Positions 1-8,866 of a stretch of DNA of 64,000 nt are shown piece by piece. The notes beneath the pieces are model-generated. The model did not search any database, was not told where the DNA came from, and saw only the letters and a list, made by a program, of their open reading frames with translations. The stretch is taken from positions 35,599 to 99,598 of the forward strand of contig DAOTZV010000088.1 of the NCBI GenBank assembly GCA_034434235.1, written 5' to 3'. Every line of letters starts with the position of its first letter. Position 1 is the first letter of the stretch. This stretch comes from CAKZKT01 sp034434235 (GTDB lineage Bacteria > Chloroflexota > Anaerolineae > CG2-30-64-16). A program made the translations under genes and the position numbers.

Positions 1-650
1 GGGTCGTGCGCGTAATCGCTGTACTTGCCCGTGCCGCGCACCGCGATCCCCTTCAAATTCTTCGAGCCCATCACCGCGCCCATGCCCGAGCGGCCGTTGA
101 AATGGCGCAGCTCGTTGATGAGCGCCGCGTAGCGCACCAGGTTCTCGCCGCCGAGGCCGATCTGCAACACGCGCGCCAGCCGGTCGCCCATCTCCTCGCG
201 CATGATCGCCTGGGCCTGTTCGGGCTCCTGGCCCCACAGATGTCGGGCATCGCGGATCTCGACCTGGTCGTTTTTGATGGCGAGATAGACCGGATGTTCG
301 GCGCGGCCGGTGAGGATGATCCCCTCCCAGCCGGCCAGCTTGAGTTCGGGCCCCCAGAAGCCGCCCGCCTCCGATTCGCCGTAAGCGCCGGTGAGGGGCG
401 ACCGGGCCGCGGCCGTAAAGCGCGTGGCCGTGGAGATCGGCGCGCCGGTGATCAGGCCGTTGACCAACACCAGTACGTTGTTCGGTCCCAGCGGGTCGGT
501 GTGCGGTGCGAGCTCGCGCAGGAGCAGATAGCCCGCCAACGCCTTGCCGCCCGGGTAAAGCCGGTAGAACGCCTCATCGAAGTGCTCGACGCTGATCGTT
601 CCGCGGGTCAGGTCGACCCGCAGGAGCTTGCCAGTGCATCCGTAACCCAT
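1..650 (-). CDS. AOR-family tungsten/molybdenum oxidoreductase, N-terminal part
   Basis: About 216 residues of an aldehyde:ferredoxin oxidoreductase family protein are visible; the gene runs off the left edge. Reading from position 650, the product starts MGYGCTGKLLRVDLTRG, typical of the AOR N-terminal domain that holds the tungstopterin. The family signature GMGAVMGSKNLKGIAVRG lies near the edge. The start is supported by AGGGAGGA on the minus strand just upstream. The family oxidises aldehydes or related substrates with ferredoxin in the cytoplasm. The catalytic and Fe-S domains are outside the window, so the subfamily cannot be named. A second, complete AOR lies at 36.9-39.1 kb and is clearly divergent from this one. 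Confidence 0.93.
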   Translation of the reverse strand, partial: MGYGCTGKLLRVDLTRGTISVEHFDEAFYRLYPGGKALAGYLLLRELAPHTDPLGPNNVLVLVNGLITGAPISTATRFTAAARSPLTGAYGESEAGGFWGPELKLAGWEGIILTGRAEHPVYLAIKNDQVEIRDARHLWGQEPEQAQAIMREEMGDRLARVLQIGLGGENLVRYAALINELRHFNGRSGMGAVMGSKNLKGIAVRGTGKYSDYAHD

Positions 651-708
651 GTCGGTCGGTCCTCCCTGTGATGTTGGAAAGTACTCTACAACTTGTGCCG
701 CTGGCGCT

Positions 709-883
709 GTATCGCAAGCTTCCGCTTGCATTTGTATCGCAAGCTTCAGCTTGCGTTTGTATCGCGAGCTTCAGCTTGCGTTTGTATCGCAAGCTTCCGC
801 TTGCATTTGTATCGCAAGCTTCCGCTTGCGTTTGTATCGCAAGCTTCAGCTTGCGTTTGTATCGCAAGCTAAAGCTTGCGGTA
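709..883. repeat. Seven-copy 25-bp tandem repeat with palindromic core
   Basis: Seven head-to-tail copies begin at 709, 734, 759, 784, 809, 834 and 859. Each has GTATCGC followed by a near-perfect palindrome such as GCAAGCTTCAGCTTGC. Variation is confined mostly to the two or three central bases (TCC, TCA, AAA). The array fills the gap between the DUF1349 gene and the AOR gene. Open frames through it are translations of the repeat and are not genes. Confidence 0.95.
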
Positions 884-888
884 CAACG

Positions 889-1503
889 TCAGTTGCCCGC
901 GCGCAGGTCCTTCACCGAGCGCGGCTCGATCGTGAAACTGAGGAACTCCACCGTGGTGCCGGGGCCGGCCGGGCATTGCGCCACCAGCCCCACCTTGACC
1001 GACGCCGGCACCTCCAGCCGAAAAAGGCGCACCATCTGCCAGTGCTTGCCGTCGAGCGCGTAATGCATCCCGAAGACATCTCCCCTGCGAAAGATCTGCA
1101 ACCAGACATCGGGCGCGGTCAGGTTGACGCCGTTGGCGTCGTCCGAATAGTCGCGCGTCACCACGCTGACGATGGCATGGGTGCCGAAGTCGGTGGCCTC
1201 GTAGCACAGCTTGGCCCACTGCCGCATGTCGTGCCGCACCATCAGCGCGCCGGCGTCGTAGTGGGTGACGAAATCGGGCCGCACATGGGCCTGCGCGACG
1301 AAGTCGCCGCCGACATCGGCCCACAGGAACGGCGCATTGTCGGCCGCGTGCGAGCCGTCGGGCGCCTGAAAGTAGTCCACCCTCGCCGGCACCTCCACGC
1401 GCATCCCGCGGCCGGGCAACGGCTCCCAGCGCAACGGCGGATGGTCCCAGGTCAACAGCCGCGAGGCCAGCGCATCAGGGGTCAGGTTCTGCAACAGGTT
1501 CAT
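889..1503 (-). CDS. DUF1349 family concanavalin-like protein
   Basis: A 204-residue protein matching the DUF1349 (COG3506, YesU-like) family, a single beta-sandwich domain related to concanavalin-like lectins/glucanases. Visible family-type features are the WGD-like tryptophan-rich strands (FLWADVGGDFVAQAHV, GALMVRHDMRQWAKLCYE) and the LQIFRRGDVFGMHYALDG segment. There is no signal peptide or membrane segment, so a cytoplasmic location is likely. In other bacteria such proteins accompany carbohydrate metabolism, but no specific reaction can be assigned here. It is on the same strand as the AOR gene downstream, separated by the 25-bp repeat array, so cotranscription is uncertain. Confidence 0.8.
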   Translation of the reverse strand: MNLLQNLTPDALASRLLTWDHPPLRWEPLPGRGMRVEVPARVDYFQAPDGSHAADNAPFLWADVGGDFVAQAHVRPDFVTHYDAGALMVRHDMRQWAKLCYEATDFGTHAIVSVVTRDYSDDANGVNLTAPDVWLQIFRRGDVFGMHYALDGKHWQMVRLFRLEVPASVKVGLVAQCPAGPGTTVEFLSFTIEPRSVKDLRAGN

Positions 1504-1535
1504 GGGGGACGATTCTCCTTGTCATGTCGGCTCAT

Positions 1536-1566
1536 GCGCCGTGCGTCGTCGGGCGACGCACGGCGC
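1536..1566. other. Perfect 13-bp-stem hairpin in the 1504-1782 gap
   Basis: GCGCCGTGCGTCG at 1536-1548 pairs perfectly with 1554-1566 around a 5-nt loop. It lies between the divergently read DUF1349 gene and the penicillin-binding protein gene. There is no T-tract on either side, so it is not a standard intrinsic terminator. An operator or transcript-end structure are both possible. Confidence 0.6.
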
Positions 1567-1714
1567 GCCATGAAAAAGCTCGAAGCTTCACGCACCCCCT
1601 CGTGAGCGGAGGCACATCCACCATGCGCATTATACCGCGCGGCGGGCCAGGCGCCAAACGTTCCGCCAACAAACGACCGGCGGCTTTTGCCAAACGTCCC
1701 GTTTTCTGCTAACA

Positions 1715-1753
1715 TATAATCTCCGGTTGCGGGGGGTGAAAGATGCACCCCCC
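1715..1753 (+). promoter_or_regulatory. -10 box and leader hairpin of the PBP gene
   Basis: TATAAT at 1715-1720 is a consensus -10; no good -35 is seen at normal spacing. It is followed by GGGGGGTG (1731-1738) pairing with CACCCCCC (1746-1753) across a 7-nt loop. The hairpin would lie at the start of the mRNA, about 30 nt before the PBP start codon. Confidence 0.55.
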
Positions 1754-1782
1754 GCCATTTTGCTTGACAGGTCAGAAGTGTC

Positions 1783-4700
1783 ATGACTCGCGTACAACAG
1801 ATACAGCGCTGGCGCCGGCACCGTCGGCTGACGACGGAGCGCGGCCCGCGCGTCGGCCGCTGGCTGGTGATCTTCCTCGTGGCCGTGGTGGGCGTGAACC
1901 TGCTCGCCCTCGGCTCGGTCGCGTTCGCCGCCGTGACCTCGGCCGCCGCCGTTTATTCTTACTTCGCCCGCGATTTGCCCGATCCGAGCGCCATTCAAAC
2001 CGCACAGGAGCGTTACGAGACCGTTAAGATCTACGATCGCACCGGGCAACACCTCCTTTACGAATCCATTGACCCGCGGCCGTTTCGCGGCGATCGCACG
2101 TACCTGCCGATCGAGCAGATCCCGGAGATGGTGCGCAACGCGACCATCGCGCTGGAGGATCGTTCGTTCTACACGAACATCGGCGTGGACTTGCGCGGCC
2201 TGGGCCGGGCGTTCCTCTCCAACCTGCGCGGGCAGAGCATCCAGGGCGCCAGCACCATCACCCAGCAGATGGTCAAGATGGTGCTGATCGACCCGCGGGA
2301 ACGCTACGAGCGCTCTTACACCCGCAAGATCAAAGAGGCGATCCTGGCGATCGAGATCACCCGCAAGTATCCGGGCCGGTCGGGCAAGGACAAGATCCTG
2401 GAGTGGTATCTCAACTATAACTTCTACGGCAACGCGGCTTACGGCATCGAGGCGGCCGCGCGCATCTACTACGACAAGTCGGTGGCCGACCTGACGCTGG
2501 ACGAGATCGCGGTGTTGGCGGCCATCCCGCAATACCCCGGCCTCAATCCGATCCAGGCGCCGGCCGATGCCTATCGCCGACAGCGCAAGGTGCTCAACGC
2601 GATGATGGAGGCCGGCTACTTGACGCAGGCGCAGGTCGACGCGGCCACGCGCTACTTCAACACCCGCCTGCTCAACGAGCTGGTCAAGGCCGGCTATCTG
2701 AGCGAGACCGACGTGCCGTTGGTGGCGGCCGGCGACCGGCCGGCGACCGCCCGCGCGCTCAACGCGCTGGTGCGGGCCGACTACATCTCGCAGGCCGAGG
2801 CGGATGCGGCCAAGAAACTGCCCGGCCCGCTGTGGCAATACGTGCGCGAGTTCGCGGAGCAGCGCTTCGAGGTGCCACCCGACGCGCCGCATTTCGCGCT
2901 CTACGTATTGCAGCAACTGCAACAGCAATACAACACGCCCGAACAGCCGTACTTCATCTGGGAAAACGGCCTGAAGGTGTACACGACCCTGGATTGGGAC
3001 CTGCAGATCTGGGCGGAATGCGCCGCGCGCAGCCACATCGCGTCGTTGCGCCAACAGCCGCCGAAGCCGTGTCAGGCCGGATTGGCCAACTTCCCGCCCA
3101 TCCCCCAGGTCGGCCAGCCGGGCTACGCCTTCGACCACGAGGTGACCAACGCGGCGGTCGTGGCGATCCGGCCCAATACGGGCGAAGTGCTGGCGATGGT
3201 CGGCAGCCTGGACTACTTCGACAAAAGCATTGACGGCCAGGTCAACGTCGCGCTGGCTCCGCGCCAGCCCGGCTCTTCCTTCAAGCCCTATACCTACCTG
3301 ACCGCGTTCGAGTCGGGCAAGTTCGCGCCGGCCAGCATGGTGCTCGACGTGCGCACGGTCTTCCCCGATCCGGGCAATCCGCCCTACACGCCCGAGAACT
3401 ACGACCGCAAATACCACGGCCCCCAGACGTTGCGCCAGGCGCTGCAACGCTCCTACAACATCCCGGCCGTCTGGCTCATGCAACAGGTCGGCGTCTCGAA
3501 TGTGATCAAGACCGCGCGGCGGCTGGGGCTCAACAGCCTGAACCGCGAGCTGAACTCCTACGGCTTGAGCCTTACCCTGGGCGGCGGCGAGGTGGCTTTG
3601 CTCGACCACACCTACGCCTTCAGCGTCTTCGCCAACGGCGGCGTCATGGCGGGCAAGCCGGTGCCGCCCGAGCGACAACGCCCCGGATACCGCAAGCTCG
3701 ACCCCGTCTTCATCCTCCAGGTGCAGGACAAGGACGGCAAGATCCTGGAGGAGTATCGCCAGCCGTCCACCGAACGGGTGGTGGATCCGGCCGTGAACTA
3801 CATGCTGGTCAACGTGCTCTCCGATCCGACCCCGCGCGCCGCGGCCTTCGGCACGACCGCTCAGTATCTCGTCCTGCCCGATCGGCCCGTGGCCGCCAAG
3901 ACCGGCACGACCAACAACTGGATAGATGGCTGGACGATCGGCTTCACGCCGCAACTGGCGGTGGGCGTCTGGACCGGCAACAGCGACAACAAGCCGATGA
4001 AGCTCTCCGACGGCTCGATCACGGCGGCACCGATCTTCAACGCCGTTTTGAAGAAGGGCCTGGAGGGCCAGCCGGTCCAGAAATGGCAGGAGCCGCCCGG
4101 CCTGGAACACGTTACCGTCTGTTATCCGTCGGGCCTGTTGCCCACGCCGGACTGCAAGGCCACCGTCACCGACCTGTTCCTGGCCGGCAAGGCACCCACG
4201 CAAAAAGACACCTGGTATCAGGCGTTCGAGATCAACCGCGAGAACGGCAAGCGCGCCTCGGTGTGCACGCCGCCCGAGCTGATCGAGCGCCGCATCTACG
4301 AGATGTATCCGCCGAGCGCGGCCGACTACGTGCGCGCCAACGGCATCCCCCAGCCGCCGACCGAGATAGACGGCCCGTGCGGCGGCATGGAAGTGGCCGG
4401 CGATGTGGCCATCGGCGAGCCGCTCATCGGCGCCCGGCTCAAGGGCCAGGTGCCGATCCGGGGCAACGCACGGGGAGGCAACTTCCGCGCGTACAAGGTC
4501 GAGGTGGCTGCGGAATCGAAGCCGAACGAATGGATCCCCATCGGCCCGGAGCACGGCAACCAGGTGACCAACGACGTGCTGGAGGTGTGGGACACGGCCG
4601 GCTTCGACGGGCTTTACACGTTGCGGTTGACGGTAATGGGCCATGACGGCGGCGCGCAGACGAACGAAGTGCGGGTGGTGGTGGACAACACCCCGCCGAA

Positions 4701-5244
4701 GGTCGAGATCGTCCATCCGAAGGACGGCGACCGCTACATCATGGAAGACGACGAGCTGGTGAGCATCACCGCGGACGCGCAGGACGCCTGGGAGATGGAC
4801 CGCGTCGAGTTCTACCTGGACAACAGGAAGATCGGCGAGAGCACCGTGGCCCCCTACAGCATCCGCTGGACGATCGCCATGTCCGACGTCTTGCCGACCT
4901 TCGGGCCGCGCATCACCGAGATGCGGCCGGTCACCAACACCGATGGCACGGTCGAAATGAAGGAGGTCGTGGTCGAAGAGACGAAGGTCGAAAAGTACAA
5001 GCGGCCCGACGGCACGACCGGCGAACGCACGATCTGGATCCACGAATCGGGCCGGGGGGTGATCGTGGAGGGGGGCGTGATCACCGAGACGCACACGATC
5101 AAGGTGAAGGCGTTCGACCGGGCCGGCAACGAGGCCGAGAGCAAGCCCGTGCAGATCTGGGTGGGGCACAAGCCCAAGCCCCCGAAGACAAGCTGGCTGG
5201 AACCGATGGCGCCGAACCGGCGTCGCCTAATACCCAATACCTGA
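1783..5244 (+). CDS. Bifunctional PBP1-type glycosyltransferase/transpeptidase
   Basis: A class A penicillin-binding protein (1153 aa) that polymerises and cross-links peptidoglycan. One membrane anchor spans about 27-55. The GT51 domain (about 80-270) has catalytic E125 in ALEDRSFY and the EWYLNYNFYG segment around E207. The transpeptidase domain (about 400-790) has SSFK (S498, K501), SYN (S557) and KTGTTNNW (K706). Between them, at about 274-350, sits an unusual triplicated motif (EAGYLTQAQVD, KAGYLSETDV, RADYISQAEAD). The C-terminal third (about 850-1130) holds Ig-like/Big-type beta domains (VDNTPPKVEIVHPKDGDRY) ending in a basic tail. The family is usually 650-850 aa, so this is long. SurE starts 9 bp downstream. 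Confidence 0.96.
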   Translation: MTRVQQIQRWRRHRRLTTERGPRVGRWLVIFLVAVVGVNLLALGSVAFAAVTSAAAVYSYFARDLPDPSAIQTAQERYETVKIYDRTGQHLLYESIDPRPFRGDRTYLPIEQIPEMVRNATIALEDRSFYTNIGVDLRGLGRAFLSNLRGQSIQGASTITQQMVKMVLIDPRERYERSYTRKIKEAILAIEITRKYPGRSGKDKILEWYLNYNFYGNAAYGIEAAARIYYDKSVADLTLDEIAVLAAIPQYPGLNPIQAPADAYRRQRKVLNAMMEAGYLTQAQVDAATRYFNTRLLNELVKAGYLSETDVPLVAAGDRPATARALNALVRADYISQAEADAAKKLPGPLWQYVREFAEQRFEVPPDAPHFALYVLQQLQQQYNTPEQPYFIWENGLKVYTTLDWDLQIWAECAARSHIASLRQQPPKPCQAGLANFPPIPQVGQPGYAFDHEVTNAAVVAIRPNTGEVLAMVGSLDYFDKSIDGQVNVALAPRQPGSSFKPYTYLTAFESGKFAPASMVLDVRTVFPDPGNPPYTPENYDRKYHGPQTLRQALQRSYNIPAVWLMQQVGVSNVIKTARRLGLNSLNRELNSYGLSLTLGGGEVALLDHTYAFSVFANGGVMAGKPVPPERQRPGYRKLDPVFILQVQDKDGKILEEYRQPSTERVVDPAVNYMLVNVLSDPTPRAAAFGTTAQYLVLPDRPVAAKTGTTNNWIDGWTIGFTPQLAVGVWTGNSDNKPMKLSDGSITAAPIFNAVLKKGLEGQPVQKWQEPPGLEHVTVCYPSGLLPTPDCKATVTDLFLAGKAPTQKDTWYQAFEINRENGKRASVCTPPELIERRIYEMYPPSAADYVRANGIPQPPTEIDGPCGGMEVAGDVAIGEPLIGARLKGQVPIRGNARGGNFRAYKVEVAAESKPNEWIPIGPEHGNQVTNDVLEVWDTAGFDGLYTLRLTVMGHDGGAQTNEVRVVVDNTPPKVEIVHPKDGDRYIMEDDELVSITADAQDAWEMDRVEFYLDNRKIGESTVAPYSIRWTIAMSDVLPTFGPRITEMRPVTNTDGTVEMKEVVVEETKVEKYKRPDGTTGERTIWIHESGRGVIVEGGVITETHTIKVKAFDRAGNEAESKPVQIWVGHKPKPPKTSWLEPMAPNRRRLIPNT

Positions 5245-5253
5245 TACCCGACC

Positions 5254-6033
5254 ATGCCACACATCCTCATCACCAACGACGACGGCTACCAGGCGCCGGC
5301 CCTGCCGGCCCTGGCGCGCGCCCTGCGATCCCTCGGCGATGTGGCCGTCTTCGCGCCCGATCACAACTGGTCGGCCGCGGGGCATACCAAGACGATGCAC
5401 AAGCCGCTGCGCGTGACCGAGGACACCCTGATGGACGGCGTGCCGCTGTACATCACCACCGGCACGCCGTCCGACTGCGTGGGGCTGGCGCTCCTGGGCA
5501 TCTTGCCGGAGTGGCCCCGGCTCGTGGTGTCGGGGATCAATCAGGGGCCGAACATGGGCCACGACGTGACCTATTCGGGCACGCTGGCGGCCGCCATGGA
5601 GGCGACCGTTTACGGCATCCCGGCCATCGCCGCGTCGCAGGATCTGCGGGAGGGGTACGCCGGCGACCTGGAGTTTGCCGCGGCGGTCGTCGCGGCCCTG
5701 GCGCGGCGCGTCCTGGCCGAAGGATTGCCGCCCAACTGCTTCCTGAACGTCAACTTTCCCGCGCTCCCGCGCGAGCAGGTGCGCGGGATCCAGGTCACCC
5801 GCTTGGGCCGCCGCGTCTATCGCGACGTGCTGATCCGCCGCGAAGACCCGAAGGGCCGGCCCTACTACTGGATCGGCGGGGAGCCGCCGGCCGGCGATCC
5901 GCTCCCCGGCACCGACATCGGCGCGCTGGCGGCCGGCTACATCTCTGTCACGCCGCTCAACCTGGACATGACCGACGAGGCGCAACTGCGCGTCCTGGCC
6001 GGCTGGGACTTGCGTCTGCCCGACAACCTGTAA
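5254..6033 (+). CDS. surE: 5'/3'-nucleotidase SurE
   Basis: A 259-residue survival protein SurE, a metal-dependent phosphatase that removes phosphate from nucleoside monophosphates. The N-terminal metal site NDDG (residues 8-11) in ILITNDDGYQAPALPALA is intact. So are the NWSAAGHTKT segment and the SGINQGPNMGHDVTYSGT active-site region with its asparagine ligand. Length fits the family (about 250 aa). It lies 9 bp after the PBP gene, so the two are probably cotranscribed. A 20-bp palindrome begins within its stop codon. Confidence 0.96.
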   Translation: MPHILITNDDGYQAPALPALARALRSLGDVAVFAPDHNWSAAGHTKTMHKPLRVTEDTLMDGVPLYITTGTPSDCVGLALLGILPEWPRLVVSGINQGPNMGHDVTYSGTLAAAMEATVYGIPAIAASQDLREGYAGDLEFAAAVVAALARRVLAEGLPPNCFLNVNFPALPREQVRGIQVTRLGRRVYRDVLIRREDPKGRPYYWIGGEPPAGDPLPGTDIGALAAGYISVTPLNLDMTDEAQLRVLAGWDLRLPDNL

Positions 6034-6087
6034 TGCGAAATTCATTTCGCATCTTTCACGGCAAGCATTACTACGGCAAGCATTACT
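6033..6087. repeat. GAAATTCATTTC palindrome plus 15-bp direct repeat
   Basis: ATGCGAAATTCATTTCGCAT (6033-6052) is a perfect 20-bp palindrome of the GAAATTCATTTC family also found at 10077, 10164 and 21306. Two exact head-to-tail copies of ACGGCAAGCATTACT follow (6058-6072 and 6073-6087). The element separates surE from ilvE. Confidence 0.85.
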
Positions 6088-6114
6088 AAGGAATTTGTCT
6101 CACTGGAGGTCATC

Positions 6115-7035
6115 ATGCCGAAATTCGCGTATTTCGAGGGCCAGTTCGTGCCGATCAACGAGGCCAAGGTCAGCATCATGACCCACGCGCTCAACTACGG
6201 CACGGGCGTGTTCGAGGGCATCCGCGCGTACTGGAACGCCCGGGAAGAGCAGCTTTTCGTGGTGCGGCTGCTGGATCATTACCGGCGCATGTTGCAATCC
6301 ACCAGGCTCCTGCGCATGGAGCTGGGATTGACCGCCGGCCAGATGAGCGACCTGACCGTCGAGCTGTTGCGCCGCGAGGGCTACCGGGAGGACGTGTACA
6401 TCCGGCCGCTGGCCTACAAGGCCAACGAGATCATCGGCGTGCGGCTGCACAACCTGCGCGATGCCTTTGCCATCTTCTGCGTGCCCTTCGGCAAGTACAT
6501 CGAACAGCAGGAGGGCGCGAAGGTCTGCTTCTCTTCGTGGCGCCGCAACGACGACAACGCCATCCCCCCGCGCGGCAAGGTAACCGGCGCTTATGTAAAT
6601 TCGGCGCTCATCAAGTCGGAGGCGATGCTCAACGGCTACGACGAGGCGATCGTCCTCAACGCCGACGGCCACGTATCGGAGGGGAGCGCGGAGAACCTCT
6701 TCATCGTGCGCGGGGGCAAGCTGATCACCCCGCCCGTCTCGGCGAACATCCTGGAAGGGATCACGCGACAGGCGATCATAGACCTGGCCCGCAACGAACT
6801 CGGCATCGAGACGATCGAGCGCCAGATAGACCGCTCGGAAGTGTACATCGCGGACGAGGCGTTCTTCTGCGGCACCGGCGTGGAGGTGACCCCCATCGGC
6901 TCGGTGGATCAGATCCCGCTCGGCAACGGCGGCGTCGGCCCGATCACGCGGCAGATCCGCGATCTGTACTTCCGGGTGGTGCGCGGGGAAGAGCCGAAGT
7001 ACCGCGATTGGTTGACGCCGGTCTATCCGAAGTAA
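6115..7035 (+). CDS. ilvE: Branched-chain amino acid aminotransferase
   Basis: A 306-residue fold-type IV PLP enzyme transferring amino groups between glutamate and the branched-chain 2-oxo acids. The PLP lysine is K167 (NSALIKSEAMLNGYDEA). The substrate and phosphate loops include NYGTGVFEGIRAY, SEGSAENLFIV and CGTGVEVTPIGSVD. This set is typical of BCAT rather than D-amino acid aminotransferase or ADC lyase. The start follows GGAGG at good spacing. The next gene starts one base after its stop codon, indicating an operon. Confidence 0.95.
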   Translation: MPKFAYFEGQFVPINEAKVSIMTHALNYGTGVFEGIRAYWNAREEQLFVVRLLDHYRRMLQSTRLLRMELGLTAGQMSDLTVELLRREGYREDVYIRPLAYKANEIIGVRLHNLRDAFAIFCVPFGKYIEQQEGAKVCFSSWRRNDDNAIPPRGKVTGAYVNSALIKSEAMLNGYDEAIVLNADGHVSEGSAENLFIVRGGKLITPPVSANILEGITRQAIIDLARNELGIETIERQIDRSEVYIADEAFFCGTGVEVTPIGSVDQIPLGNGGVGPITRQIRDLYFRVVRGEEPKYRDWLTPVYPK

Positions 7036-7036
7036 G

Positions 7037-7930
7037 ATGACCTTCAAGCCATTGCCGCGCGCGGATCGGTGGTATGCTCTGCTGGCGGCCCTGGGGCTGT
7101 TGTTCCAGGCGTTCCTGGCGGCGCGGGCGGTCCTCGCGCGGCCGGTGGACGGCCTGAGCTTTGTGCTGGCGCTATGGGTGGGCGTCAGCGTGCTCGTTGC
7201 CGGCTATCTGTGCTATCGGGCGATCTGTGCCTTCACGCTGGAGTATTGGGTCACCCGCGACGGGGTGGTCCTGGTCTGGGGACTGACGCAACAGATCGTG
7301 CCGATGGGCCGCATTCGCCGCATCCAACGCGGCGCGCAGGCCGTGGGCGTGGATCGGCTGTGGCCCTGGCACTGGCCGTACACCGAGCGCCGACGCCTGT
7401 GGGGGGTGGGCGTAGGGGTGGTGAATTCCTACGCCACCCGGCCGCTGGCCGAACAGATCATCCTGGTGACCGACGAGGAGTGCTACGGCATCTCGCCGGT
7501 CGAGCCAGAGAAGTTCCTGGAGGCCCTGCAAGCGCGCTACGCGCTCGGCGTGGCGCGCGAGCTGCCGCTGGAGCTGCGCCGGCCGCCCCTCTGGACGTGG
7601 CCCCTCTGGCGCGACCGCGCCGCCCAGGTGTTGATCGCGGTCGGCCTGATCGGCCTGCTCCTGATGTTCGGCGCGCTGGCTTTTCGCTATCCGTCGTTGC
7701 CGGCCGACGTGCCGCTTCATTTCGACGTGCACGGCCGGCCCGACCGCATCGCGGCCAAGGCCGGCCTCTTCGCGTTGCCGCTGATCGGCCTGATCGCCTG
7801 GCTGGCCAACGGCGTGGCCGGGGTGGTGCTCTATCGCCGCGGCCAACGCGGCGCGGCATACCTGCTTTGGGCCGGCGCGGTGCTGGTGGAACTCATCGCC
7901 GGCGTGGCGTTGCGCAGCCTGATGCACTAA
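7037..7930 (+). CDS. Membrane protein with PH-like and DUF1648-like parts
   Basis: A 297-residue integral membrane protein. Two N-terminal helices (about 15-35 and 42-66) precede a bacterial PH-like domain (about 70-165: WVTRDGVVLVWGLTQQIVPMG, then a WGVGVGVVNSY stretch). Three C-terminal helices follow, around a DUF1648-like segment (PADVPLHFDVHGRPDRIA). Function is unknown. PH-domain/DUF1648 membrane proteins are scattered in Gram-positive-like and Chloroflexota genomes without an assigned role. It begins one base after ilvE and is probably cotranscribed with it. Confidence 0.75.
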   Translation: MTFKPLPRADRWYALLAALGLLFQAFLAARAVLARPVDGLSFVLALWVGVSVLVAGYLCYRAICAFTLEYWVTRDGVVLVWGLTQQIVPMGRIRRIQRGAQAVGVDRLWPWHWPYTERRRLWGVGVGVVNSYATRPLAEQIILVTDEECYGISPVEPEKFLEALQARYALGVARELPLELRRPPLWTWPLWRDRAAQVLIAVGLIGLLLMFGALAFRYPSLPADVPLHFDVHGRPDRIAAKAGLFALPLIGLIAWLANGVAGVVLYRRGQRGAAYLLWAGAVLVELIAGVALRSLMH

Positions 7931-7946
7931 CCTGAAAATGGCCGTC

Positions 7947-7978
7947 CGTGCCGGGCATCTGGCAGAGTGCCTGGCACG
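7947..7978. repeat. Imperfect palindrome, GTGCCGGGCA family
   Basis: CGTGCCGGGCA (7947-7957) pairs with TGCCTGGCACG (7968-7978) with one G-T mismatch and a 10-nt loop. A closely similar element, inverted and with the same flanking GAAAATGGCCGTC-like sequence, lies at 54929-54970, so this is a dispersed family. It lies in the gap between the PH/DUF1648 gene and the glycosyltransferase gene. Confidence 0.75.
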
Positions 7979-8058
7979 TAAGCGCCGCTCATTTTCATCG
8001 CGCGTTGTGCGCCGATCGGCGCATGGGTAATTGATACCCGATGAGGGGGATATAGTTG

Positions 8059-8820
8059 ATGCACGACGAACAAACAGAACCGCTGCTGACGATCATCATC
8101 CCGGCCTATAACGAGGAGCGCCGGCTGCCGCCTTCGTTGGACAAGATCGTCGCCTTCATCCAACAGCAGCCGGAGCCGATGGACGTGATCGTCGTCGAGA
8201 ACGGCAGCCAGGATCGCACCACAGAGATCGCCGAGGCGTACGCCGCGCGCTATCCGTTCATCCGCGTGATGCACAGTCCCAAGGGCAAGGGCGCCGCGGT
8301 GAAGGCCGGCATGTTGGCCGGCCAGGGGCGCTACCTGTTCATCTGCGATTCCGATCTTTCGATGCCGATCGAAGAGGTGCGCAAGTTCCTGCCGCCGGTC
8401 CTGAGCGACTACGACGTGGCGATTGCCTCGCGCGAGGGGCCGGGCGCGCACCGCTACGGCGAACCGTGGTATCGCCATCTGATGGGTCGCGTCTTCAACT
8501 TCATCGTGCGCGTCCTGGCGATCCCGGGCTTTCAGGATACGCAGTGCGGCTTCAAGAGCTTTCGCCGCGAGGTGGCGCGCGACATCTTCGCCGCGCAAAC
8601 CATGACCGGCTTCGCGTTCGATGTCGAGGCGCTCTTCATCGCGCTGCGCCGCGGCTACAAGGTCGTCGCGGTGCCGATCAACTGGTACTTCGACCCCGAC
8701 AGCCGCGTGCGGCCCATCCACGACACCTATCGCATGGTGCGCGATGTCCTGCACATCCGGCTCAACGGCTGGCGCGGCCTCTATGATGCGCCAGTTGCCC
8801 AAACGCCCGAAGTGCGCTAG
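8059..8820 (+). CDS. Family 2 glycosyltransferase, DPG synthase-like
   Basis: A 253-residue GT2 enzyme resembling dolichyl/undecaprenyl-phosphate glucosyltransferases. It starts TIIIPAYNEERRLPPSL, has the nucleotide-binding VENGSQDRT and the metal motif ICDSDLSMP (DXD). The acceptor region is TQCGFKSFRREVARDIF. It has no transmembrane tail, so it would act at the inner face of the membrane and make a lipid-linked sugar. I chose the ATG at 8059 over the TTG one codon earlier. The lipid and sugar cannot be told from sequence. Confidence 0.88.
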   Translation: MHDEQTEPLLTIIIPAYNEERRLPPSLDKIVAFIQQQPEPMDVIVVENGSQDRTTEIAEAYAARYPFIRVMHSPKGKGAAVKAGMLAGQGRYLFICDSDLSMPIEEVRKFLPPVLSDYDVAIASREGPGAHRYGEPWYRHLMGRVFNFIVRVLAIPGFQDTQCGFKSFRREVARDIFAAQTMTGFAFDVEALFIALRRGYKVVAVPINWYFDPDSRVRPIHDTYRMVRDVLHIRLNGWRGLYDAPVAQTPEVR

Positions 8821-8866
8821 AATCTCTCTACCGGTTTCACATGATCCGTCAATCAGGAGGAAAACC

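Noticed and set aside
709..883. CRISPR array
   Set aside because: The repeats are contiguous with no spacers; the same applies to the array at 63.3-64 kb, whose intervals are themselves repeated.
574..1063. Short open frames encoding repeated KLPLAFVSQAS-type peptides
   Set aside because: They are the three-frame translation of the 25-bp tandem DNA repeat.
1630..5169. A very long open frame on the minus strand opposite the penicillin-binding protein gene
   Set aside because: It is antisense to a gene with all catalytic motifs; the product is Arg/His/Asp-rich with no domain, as expected of GC-rich shadow frames.
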